Source: Guadua angustifolia (Eukaryota; Streptophyta; Magnoliopsida; Poales; Poaceae). From it: a DNA stretch of 64,000 bases. Position numbers and translations under genes: made by a program. The notes beneath the pieces were generated by a model. That model searched no databases. It was given only the letters and a program-made list of their open reading frames with translations, and was not told the DNA's origin. The stretch spans positions 32,260,539 to 32,324,538 of the forward strand of contig CM070501.1 in NCBI GenBank assembly GCA_036346375.1. Reading direction: 5' to 3'. Every line of letters starts with the position of its first letter. Positions within the stretch are counted from its first letter, which is position 1. This document shows, in pieces, positions 12,103 to 22,700 of this stretch.

Positions 12103-12319
12103 CTAGGAAGGCTCAATGGACAAACAGTTTTTCTTATACGTGCTCGATTGGCGGCCTTGTACCTCGGGTGGAAGTAGCAGGCAATCTGCAGCAAACGTCA
12201 CAAACGCACACTCCAATTCAGCACCACAGACAAAACCAAACCACCAAAACCCTGAATCGCAGCAGCCAACACGGCGCGACACCGAGAAGTAGCACTTTGC
12301 CACGCCTAGTCAGACTGCT

Positions 12320-13215
12320 GTAACAACTAAGCTACCTAATGATAATTCGGAACTGCTAATTTGAGGGTAACATATGGCAGCACATCATTCCTTCCCTAAC
12401 TTCCCTTTCCTCTCAAAATCTCACTTATCGCAACACTTGGCAGCATCCCATTCATCCACTTTTCTCCCTCATTCCCTTCCCTTAAAACTCAAAAAGGATT
12501 TTATTTTCAAATTTTCTCCCAAGTTTTTTAACAAGAATTATTTTTTAACTATTTTCCAAAGTTTTTGAATTAAAACTTTTCAAACCGAAATATTTTTTTA
12601 GTCAAAACTTTGAACCGATTTTTTTAACTAAAAGTTTTTGAATTCAAACTAAAAGTTTTTGAAAATTAGTGTTGAAGTTTCCCCACTTGCTTTTTCTGAT
12701 TTGAAATTCCCAAGTTGAAAGGTTGAGAATTTGAATTTTTCATGAGTTGAAAATTTTCCTGGTGAATGTTCCTCAAATTGAAATTTTACAAGTTGAAAAT
12801 TCCCAATTGAAATTTCCTAAGATGAAGATTTCTTGATTTGAAATTTTGAGCGATTCAAAATATTTCGAGTTGAAAATTTTCTATTAAGTTGAATTTTCTT
12901 GAGTTGGAACTTTCTATTTAAAATTTTTGAAGTTAAAATATTTAGATTTGAAATATTTTGTGTTAGAGAGAAAGAAGGGTGGCGGAGAAAGTGAGTAGAG
13001 AAAAGAAAACGAGGAAGGGTGGAAGTGGAGGTAGAACATGACACATGATAGAAGGATGCCTTTAAATATTTTTGTTTGAGGATAACATCAAAATAGTTGT
13101 AGCCATAATGATTTGCATAAGAAATTATGAACACATCGGACAATCCACCGGTTACTAACAAATCAGAGGCTTTTAGAATACTATATTTGTTTTCGGCTAG
13201 TAGTTGGATGTGCCT
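12320..13215. other. AT-rich tract with degenerate short repeats
   Basis: From about 12480 to 12970 the sequence is built from variants of short words such as AGTTGAAAATTT, TTTGAATT and AAAGTTTTTG. It looks like a decayed low-complexity or tandem repeat. No coding pattern is visible. The rest of the stretch is ordinary AT-rich sequence. Confidence 0.5.
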
Positions 13216-13605
13216 GGGTCACCGCTGGCTTTTGAATTTTTTTCGAATAATATAAAAAAATAAAAATAATTTAAAAATAATAAGAAAAAAATAGAAGTAG
13301 GCCCTGGTCGCTATTCTGAATGGTGAGAGTTTCGTCATTAGTCAAAATGGCGATTGTATTTCTATCGCCATTTCAATTTGCGACAATAAGTTAGTCGTTC
13401 CTTCAATTGGTCATAAATACGCCAACTCACAGCCATGTCATCAATCGCGAATTTTACTGGTGATTAGTATTTCTATCACAAATTGAAATAGCAACCGACG
13501 GTTCACATTGTCAATCACCATTTTGATTGGTGACAGAAACCCGAGTATAAAGAGGCCGCATTGGCCAAGCCTCGCCTTGCCCGTGCTTCCGAGAGCAAGC
13601 AAAGC

Positions 13606-13712
13606 CAAGAGGAAGAAAAGGAAAGAGGGGAGAAGAAGAGGAAAGGAGAAGAGAAGGTGAGGGTGAAGGAGGGGAAGGAGGAGGAAAATGGAGGGGGAGA
13701 AGGAGGAGAAGT
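13606..13712 (+). repeat. Polypurine tract
   Basis: About 105 bases are almost wholly A and G (only three T), for example GGAAAGAGGGGAGAAGAAG. It is strand-asymmetric and could adopt triplex structure. It lies inside the DNA transposon and was not assigned a function. Confidence 0.75.
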
Positions 13713-14389
13713 TCAACCTACATTTAAAAGTTCAAATTTTAATCTTCTGTTTTGTACTTTTGAAACCTAGGTTAGAAAACCAAAGTAGTTAGATGTGTAG
13801 GTATTTAATTATGTAGACTAGTAATAAGTATATAGATATTTGTAGACTAACAATTTGTTGGTAGATATGGGGATTAAAAATATTTTTGTAGGTACATTTA
13901 AATCATTATGATTTTATGTACATATTTTTGTTGCGTAGTAATAATTATGTAATTATTTTTAGACTCGTAACTAGTTGGTATATATGGGTAGATTAAAAAT
14001 ATTGTTACAGATATATTTAGATCATTAACACTTTTTGTAAATATTTGTAGATATTTCGGTACGTCAAGTAGTAATAATCGCGTAGTTATTTGTAGACTAG
14101 TAATTTGTTGGTAGATATGGGTAGAGTAAAATTTTTTTAAGGTACATTTAGATCATTTTCTGTAAATATTTACATATTGGTATTACTGGGAGATCTATGT
14201 TTAGAATAGTAATAATTGTGTTGGTACGTGTAGATTAGTAATGTGTAGATATATTGCTATTTTTGCATTTATACCAGCCCTGCATCGACTACACACTTCC
14301 TATAAAACCACCAGCCACCCAGACAACACTTCTTCACAAGCCCAACCTCCACCACGGACACTCCATCTGTGTTAGCGCCACACCTAACA

Positions 14390-15070
14390 CTCCTCTACAA
14401 CATCGGGGTTGCCAATGTCTAGCTACACGGAGCTTCTTCGCAAACAAAGGCATCTTGAGAAGGGGCATCCTATCCAGATTGGTCTTGCAAGGATGCACCT
14501 ATGCTCCAGAGTTTCCTCGGGCAAACTGTAGCTGCGGTTGTCTGTCATGGGTCAAGCAGTCCGAGCATGTTAACACTGCCAGCCTCACTTTCTACAGTGC
14601 AGCGAGACTCTTGTAAATTAACGATAAGTAGTTACATTTCGTAATCCATGTTGTCTTTTCTCGAGCTCTAACTTTATCCACGCATAATCCTAGGAACACA
14701 TAAGATGCTACTTCTTCCAGTGGATCGATGGGCCAGACAAGTACAAAAGGACGTTCTACGAAAAGGATCATTTCTTGAACTACCCTGTAAGCGATATAAA
14801 CGTTTGAAACCTGAGCCTCAAATAGAGGAAGACAAACAAATGCCACCGCGTTACCGCCCTAACGAAGCGCACTTCTAGAAGGCACAGGAGGAGCTTGAGG
14901 CATATTGGAAGAAGATGAAGGAGATAGCCGATGCGCAATACGCATGAGCGTGGGATGAGCCTAAGATCACGCCTAAAGACTACTACTAGGTTGATGTCTA
15001 CGAGAGTAACTAGAAGAAAGCTAAGGCAATACACCTCACGCAATCAAAGGATAAGGCACTGATAAACCCT
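14390..15070 (+). pseudogene. Transposon-carried GRF-zinc-finger-like gene relic
   Basis: Plus-strand frames resemble the GRF-type zinc-finger proteins often carried by grass transposons. One piece near 14410-14590 includes RHLEKGHPIQIGLARMHLCS. The next reads QWIDGPDKYKRTFYEKDHFL (near 14719-14778), which matches the usual 'QWIDGPDK' signature. The last is a charged helical region with AQEELEAYWKKMKEIADAQY (near 14880-14939) and DEPKITPKDYY. Several stops (after HF near 14877, after QYA at 14945, after DYY near 14988) show decay. Function of the parent protein is unknown; nucleic-acid binding is a family-level guess. Confidence 0.5.
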
Positions 15071-16154
15071 TCCATATAGCGTCTACATCACAAAGCATGA
15101 CTTTTTTCCATTTCCAAAAAGCATGTATGTACCTTAGTTGTAGTTTCTTTTCGTGGTTCGTTCGTGCCGCCGCGCCATGTCTTTTTGTCATTTTGTATGT
15201 CAAGTTATGTCATTTCCTATGTAATACTATGTACCACCCTAATATTTCAATGTCATACTACATACCCTAATATTTGTATGTATATTTTCTCTCATCGTTT
15301 TCTATATCCATTTATGTCATTTTCTTCTGTAGCCATATACTCCCTACCTTTGTCCTGTTTCTACCAACAGCAATCATCACTATTTCAAATTTTTCCTTAT
15401 CATTTAAAGCCTATGCCGCGCTACCCTTTTTTCAGTTCGAAAAAGCGAACATATGTACTTTTTGCACATTGTCTGCCAGTGTCACCATTTGCATCGAACC
15501 ATATGCGCCATGCAATCAGCGTAGCTCAGTGTTAAATGTTTCGTACGTTTATCATTTGTAATTTTTGCGTGTTGTAGTCAATTGACTATTGTAGTTTGAT
15601 TGTAGGAGACCAATCTTGCAAATAAGTCAGCACGGGATCCAGAAACGAAAATATATGAGCCAAATACATAAACAATTCCATGAGCGAGGTTCGGGTTTTT
15701 GTCACCAATCGATGAGTCATCAGAACGACGGCATTGTTCTACTTCTGTAATTTTTCTTTTTGGCTTATTATTTTTGTAATTTTTTATTTTTCGTGTATTA
15801 TTTACAAAAAAATTTCAAACATACATGCTTCCCTCAATGTCGCTATTTTGACTTCATCACTTGGACTAGCGACATATTTATGTTGTTATTTTAAAAGGTG
15901 ACAGAGTTCTATTGCTATTTCAAGTGGTAACAGAGTTATGTCGCTAATCAAAATAGCGACAAAGATCCTAAACGACATCCCTATCATTAAATCGCCATTC
16001 TGAATAGCGATAGAACTCTGTCGCTATTCAGAAATGCGACAATAGACTACTATTTTTTTGCTTATTATTTTTATAATTTTTTATTTTTGCGTATTATTTA
16101 AAAAAATCGTTGAGTTCTGAAGTCATGTGAATCATGAAGATACCTGAAAATTTA

Positions 16155-16386
16155 GGTCCCGTTTGACAAAGCTCCAGATCCTAACTCCATCTCAGATCTG
16201 AAGCTTGTAGACTAAAATAAAGTGAATTAAGTTTATATTCTTAATCTAAAATGTAAACAAAATGACTCATCTAAATACTCTTAATATAACTACAATTTCA
16301 GGTCTATAAATTTCTAGAGCTAAAAATATCCTGTTTCACCAACTCTACAGATTTTAGTGAAGTTAAAGCTGTGACAAACACCCCCT
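16155..16386. mobile_element. MITE
   Basis: The left end GGTCCCGTTTGACAAAGCTC pairs imperfectly with the right end, which reads GGGGGTGTTTGTCACAGCTT on the other strand. Size (~230 bp), AT-rich middle and absence of coding capacity fit the common 'GTTTG..AGCT' grass MITE families. It lies downstream of the GIP1-like gene. Confidence 0.6.
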
Positions 16387-16794
16387 TATAGCAACACCTG
16401 CAGCCTGCAGCTAATTTTCATCTACTATTCTGTAACTCAACAGAACCGCGACTTTATGGACAAGCCATTCGAGATTAGCAGCGACACGCAGAATTGGTGA
16501 GGCATCAAGAACAGAGGGTATAAGAAGCAGCTCTTGTTAGATGAGTTAGGACTTACCGTTACAACACAGCAACCCACTATCGAGTAAACTCACGACAGCT
16601 GAAATTAGTCCCAGGACACACAACAGGTGAAAAAGGAAAAAACAACATACTTCCAAACTGTAGAACGCATTATCCTCTCTTCTCAGCGCTCAAGACGGCA
16701 GCACAGCTAGTCTGCTCGCTTCATGGCGCTTGCCAAGGTACGAAGATAGCTTGGCAGTGTAAGTGAGGCTTCTCCCGCGAGAGCACAGGGCACC

Positions 16795-19700
16795 TTAGTA
16801 GCTGTGCTGCCAGATCTGGTGCGATGGCTGAGACGGGGCGGTCTGGGAGCTGTTCAAGCTTCCCTCGGCAGGGTTTTGCGGGTGCTCCTGCGGCAGACCG
16901 ACCTGCGACTGGTAGAAGCTTGGGTGCCCAAGACCGACGTATTGAGAGGGCTGCTGCCCTGGCGGAAGCCACCCTGCGCACTCTGGCCCTGGAAGCCATA
17001 GAAGTTGCCAGGTGGTAGCGCTGAAACAGCTCTTGAACCAGCAGCTCCATGAAGCCACATTGCAGAGTTATCATTCTGCAGGACACTCTGCAAGGAGTAA
17101 AAAATTAACAATTCAGAATAAAATGAACCCCCCAAATTGGGAAATCAAAATAGAAGTGCAAGAACTTTCGGCAGTGTAACCTCATAAAGAGGTGCATCCA
17201 ACCAAGAACACCAGAATTTCTGAAGATAGACGAGAGCATGTAGCACCCGTTACCTGCTGCAGGGCCATGTAGTGACTCGCATCTTTGAACTGCGTGCTCA
17301 AAGCTTCATCAAACCCCATAGTTGTGGTAGCAGAGGAGGCACCCTGATTCAGGCTGAAATTTGCAGGAATATTACTTGAACTTCCAAAGCCTCCATAACC
17401 AGAGACTACTGATGAAGGCTGTGGGTTCGTAGCGGGAAGGCTGCTCTTGTATTGTGGCATCGAATATTTCATACCAGCTGCAGGCACAGCAGCCGCAGCA
17501 GCAGACTGATGGAAAGGTCCATTACTTGAGTACGGCTGCTGGAAGGCTGCTGATGGTAGGTAGTAGTTTTGAGGCAAATATGGATAGCCAACCAAACTGG
17601 CAAAAGGCCCAAGGGGTACAGTTGGCTGAGAGTAGGGATGTACAGACAATTGTTGAGGGTGAGGAGGCCCTGACGGAATGCTTGTACTGGGCAGATTTTG
17701 TATAGACTGTGTGTTGGAGAAACCCCCTGGTTTTAAAGTCTGGAAAAAAAGTTCAAGAAATAGTGAAACTCAGAAATACGAACAGAAATTAAACACCAGC
17801 ACCTCAAAGTCAACACCACACCATGAGTCCATGAGACTAAAATGAGACAAATCCATCAAACCATCACAAAAATATTCCCAGACTCTTAAGCACAATACAT
17901 TCTATAAATACACTGAAAATTCATGGAGTTACTAATCTCTACATTGTTCACAAGTATTTGTTGGTCAAGTGACTCATGTCGCCGTAACATCACCAGTTTG
18001 ATATCACTTGAATTACTTCTCCAATGTTGCGGAGGTGTCACAGTATTTTTTTTTTGGGTTGGGGTTGACAAGTGCAGTTCTTAGCCACTTATCACTTGAC
18101 ATATTGGTAAAAGTGATACAGAAATATGTCAACAACATGTATGATATGTTCCTTTTATTAGGAAAGATTATCAAAGCGATATACCGAGTAGGATATTATG
18201 CCTATCATTTTTTTTATCAAGTCATGACTGATTATGTTCCACACAGAAAAGGAGCTTCTTGCCGCTACTACATCCATTCATCTTTGCTCAAAATAAAGAG
18301 CATGGCTTCTTTCTAGATTTCTGCACTAAAACTTTTACAAGTCTGACATTTGTAACTTCAGAACAAGCACACTAACATAAAAGAGTAAAGCTAAGACTGG
18401 AATTACCTCTTGCATGGAGATCGCTGGTAAACTGGTAGTTGGTACAGCTGGGTTATATTTCATAGCTGACTGTGTTGATAGCAACGATGAAAAGTCAATA
18501 TCCCGAAGAGGGGTAAGATTTGACCCCAACAAGTTGTTGTGCAGAGTATTTGCTTGCTGTAAGAATAAATCAGAAGGAAAATAAGGACTACAAAAAGGCA
18601 AAAAAGAAACACAACAGCTTGAAATTAGCAGAAAGACATAGCAAAATAAATAAATAAATGCACTCCCATTCCAATCATCCCTATAAGAAGTTAGACACTT
18701 TGAGAGGATTGATTTAATTCCAGCCGTCTTCATATTTTAACAGTCACATTGCGGATTGCTCAGTACACCTAGTGCTAAAGAGAGAACGCAACAAAGAATA
18801 AAACATCATTTGCCAAAGAGTGTTGGCCAGGCAGAGGGGAACACAACATCATTATATGTTATTATGTTCCCATTTGTAATCCAGCTGCTCTACCATTTCA
18901 GTACTAGATAAAGTCACCTGTGATCCTTATATCAATTAATGTGTCAAAACTTGAAAACAAACTAGCTTCATTTTTCACTGTTATTTTAAAATGATCTAGA
19001 ATTCACATTAATTGTGATGAAGCATGTCTCCTACAAGCCAAAATCTGCCTTCCGGTCTAAATGCACTAAAGGTAGCCAAAGCTAGAAACCAAGTATAGAT
19101 ATACATATATATACATATACATATATGTACATACATGAAAACGGTTCCATACTCATGGGAGTTTGTACTCCTACTTTCAATATGAAAATTTGAATATTAT
19201 AAAAAGCCTCCAACCCTTTTAAAAAAAGGCATAAATGCAGGAAAAACCTAAACAACCAGAAAAAAAATCTGGGACCAATTTGTGACACGTATGTCTAGAG
19301 AGCAGAATGACCCTCTGTTGGTAACATTTGCAGCTTGCATCTATACTCCAATTTTCCTTAATAGAAGCTATTCATCAAAGCCCAAGTTCATGAAAGCTGT
19401 ATATTAGTCCCAATCGTTATCTACACTAACATTAAGAAGGTGACAAATCAAAAGGACAAGGCTATGTTTGTGATCCAGTCGCTGGGGAAAGACAACTATA
19501 CCAGTAAGCTTGAAAAATGAGAAAGATGCTGTGCTTGTGTATTTCCTTGTGTGCCCTCCATTGTACTTGGTTGTGTTGTGTTTGAATATGCTTGACTTGA
19601 AACTGATGGCAGGTTATATTGAAGACCAGACACATCTAGAGCACCCTGCCTCAGTACATCAGGCTGTGAAACAGAAGGCACATCAATATTCTCCATGTTA

Positions 19701-22700
19701 GTACCAATTCTGGTCTCAACATCCTCATTTGCTGAAGAATTTAGAGCACCATTGTCATAGTAATCTTGATTCCTGCAAGAAAGGTCTGATAAGACGACAT
19801 GCATTTCATGTCATAAATAGAGAACACAGAAGGGAAAAAAATCACCTGACATCTATTTGATCAACTGATGGGGATTCATCTGGAATAAGCATCTCGTCCA
19901 CACTGTTTTTCGGGACCTTTGATGGAATTAACCCAGAGAAGGCACCAGATTCAAAACTACCAAAGCTCAGATGCGCACAGTCTGCATTTGCAACCTGTAG
20001 ATGATCGGGGATTATAACTGCAGGATTATCTTCAGCCGAATCAGTTGCAACTAGATCTTCATTTTGCAGGCTTAGATGCTGAAAGTTTGGCGCAGCTGAT
20101 TCCGCATCAACATTGGAAACCTCAACTGCAAAATATTGCATCATCAGAGTCCATATTAATAATTATAGTTAAAAATATCAAAGTTTAAGGCCATGGCATC
20201 TAAAAATTTTTCGCAAATGAATATATAAAAAGAACCTAGCGACCCCGCCACTTGCACATATTTCACTTCCTTGGATTGGTGCCACACTTAGGTGATACAT
20301 AAAGCAAACTATAAGCTACAAAGCAATAACTATGCATAACAGTTTTGCAGAACCGGAGCCACCACAGCCTCCATGAAGGCATGAACAAGCATTACTGGCT
20401 CATTGCTCATTCTGCTGGTAGACATTACACACAAAATATAGAACATTTACATATAAAGATAAAGAGTATATTAAAACAATTAGAAGTTCAAAACTTCAAA
20501 TCATATGTATGCAATTGTAGATTGGATAGTAGTATCTTTGAACAAGTTACAATTTATGTTGGTACATATATTTTCTTATCGACAATGCTCTTGCATCGGT
20601 GCATCTATTTAAAGTTTAAGTAATAATTCAATGAACGATTAAGTTTGATATTAAATCCATAAATAGACTGAAACCATAAATTATGGAAGGTATTTTTTCT
20701 TTGATCCAATTGAAAGTTCAAACGGTATTGCGTGATTGCACCCTAAGGTGTGTTTTCACCTTTAATTAGTTCATACTTAACAATATGATTCACAGAATTG
20801 GAATAGGGTCATATATTTTAAGACTCCATACTTAATCGCATGATACATCCTTCCATGTAACTACAGTTGTAAACCCACAATCTTTAACATTGTGGCCTTT
20901 ACTCCAACAACCTTGATACTGATATGAGGAAATAAAGTGCTAATAGCATAAAAAGATACTCATTTATGTTCAATGATACTAGACTGCAAGAGAAAGTAAA
21001 GTTTGCAAAGAAAATGGCAAACCATGTTTTCATTATGAATGACATAGTTGATGTATTCGAAATTTATAAGTTAAAAGTTAAAACATCTCCACCACAATGT
21101 TTTTAGAGCTATATACACTACCACTTCTAGACATTAGAAGGGACAAGGTCAAAAATACAAAATTGAGCAATGCCTGATTTTGGGTTTGTTATGCAAAGGC
21201 AATGCCATTAAAACATTGAATGATAGCCCTGGGTTTGGGGAAATACTAGATGGTATGCCTCAATCCATGTTATGGATTGTCTTAGTATAAAAGAAATGTG
21301 CACTTGGTGTGAGAAGAGAACTCCTCATATATAGATACTGGGATCTTTCTCTATATTTTGAAAAATCTAAAACGTGGACCATCCACTTTGTGAACGGGGA
21401 AAAAAGAAACACGTTGGTATTTGACCTTTAAGACACATGACAAGAAAAAGGAAGTTCTACAGATTTTGTGATTTGAGTTTTGTACTAACCTTCATCATCA
21501 TCATAGGAATGCACTTGAGATTGGTATGCACTTGAGTTCTGCAATAATTCATCATTGAATTGACTGTTGTCCTGAAGAATTTCCAGGTGTCTCTCGGATG
21601 GTATTGATGATTTCATTACAGTTGAGGTGTTCTGTTCTGCATGAGAATTTTCGTGCGAATTAACAGCATCAGGAACCAACAATGAGGAGTCCAATAATGC
21701 CACAGATAGAGATGGGTCATCAGATGTCTCAGGGACTGTTAATTGACTTCCTGTTGGTGGCCCATCGTGTGGAAGCCAATCATTCTCTTGTGTTTGGTGG
21801 CTATCAGTAGAAGAATGACTAGAATTCATAACTTGTGGAATAGGGTCTTGAATAGCAGGAAATCCCTGGTCAAACGTTGTTGGCAAGGCCATGCTTGCAG
21901 ATTGTTTTGAGTTCTGGTTAATGGCACTTGACAAAGAAGGGTTTTGACCAGCATATGTATTGTCTGTTGTAGCCATAGGCTTGCTAGAAGACCTTCCTTG
22001 AGGTCTGCCCATTTTCACTATATCAGCCATTGACATCTGACCTGGCACCACACCCCAGTTGTGCTGAAATCCAGCTGATGATTGTGATGCTCCAAACGAC
22101 TCATCAGGAACCACATCTTTGTTTACAGAAGAACTATAACAGAGAAAAGCAAACAGCTTAGTTATCCATACTAAAAAAAAGCAATCAGATCCAGCAGAAC
22201 TTCTACATCTTTAAACTTCATTACCTTGGAACTGTTTGCTTCTGAGTGGACTTGGTTGCTGGCACACCAGGTCCTAATATCGACGACCTCGAGGCCATGT
22301 TATCTGGTTGGATTGAACATGAAAATGGTAAATAGATTATAGCCAGATGTGAAAACTCATGGATACAAACATAATATTAATCTTACCAGCTCCACTGGAT
22401 CCAGACTGAACTGAACTGCTTCGTCCAGTACGATCTACACCACCTCTAATGGCACGACTGTTTGAGTTACTTGCTCCTCGAGATCTTGGCTCAGGTGTTT
22501 CTTTATTAACCTTTGTGAAATTTCAGAACATACTGATTTAAATTCTTGATACTAAACCACAGAATGGTGTAGCAATAATTAAGAAATGAGATGGATACAT
22601 AAACTTTTGACACAAAAGGTCAATCACCAGTCATCAAATTAAATGTCTGATATATTTACCAAAATTGTTATTGCTTCTATTAATCCTAGTGGAGTGAAAT

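Larger units (their letters stand above)
3250..12320 (-). pseudogene. Plant aspartic proteinase (phytepsin/oryzasin type), split by transposons
   Basis: Minus-strand exons of a vacuolar-type plant aspartic proteinase with a saposin-like plant-specific insert can be read from high to low coordinates. They are an N-terminal piece AKCYFSV and QSSTYKKN (about 12310-12130); MVSQGLVGDPVFSFRFNR to KGNHTYVPVTRKGYWQ (5797-5633); FDMGDVLIGGKSTG (about 5516-5475); GFCATGCAAIADSGTTLL, which holds the second catalytic Asp motif (about 5403-5345); ITQINEKIGAAGVVSQECK (about 4670-4600); ICSSAGLCTF (near 4470-4440); SVVDDEVEKSS (about 4175-4140); CEMAVAWTQNQLAQ (about 3570-3530); and a C-terminal GESSVDC block (about 3381-3290). 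Frameshifts and stops break several exons, and about 60 residues between QSSTYKKN and MVSQ are missing. The first catalytic Asp exon was not found. A MITE, a gypsy element and a hAT fragment interrupt it. Confidence 0.8.
13225..16115. mobile_element. DNA transposon with long imperfect inverted termini and GRF-type coding relic
   Basis: The left ~100 bases (about 13230-13330) match the right ~100 bases (about 16015-16115) as an inverted repeat: an A/T-rich run followed by motifs of the kind GTCGCTATTCTGAATGGYGA. Variants of 'TCGCTATT..AATAGCGAC' recur many times at 13300-13530 and 15835-16050, in both directions, as subterminal repeats. The interior contains a coding relic with zinc-finger GRF-type associated features and a polypurine run. 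The superfamily (CACTA-like or Mutator-like) is not settled, because no canonical terminal sequence or target duplication was identified. Confidence 0.6.

Noticed and set aside
15164..15561. Plus-strand frames of 123 and 95 codons
   Set aside because: Overlapping frames rich in Phe, Ser and Tyr in AT-rich transposon interior, with no motif. They are probably chance frames.
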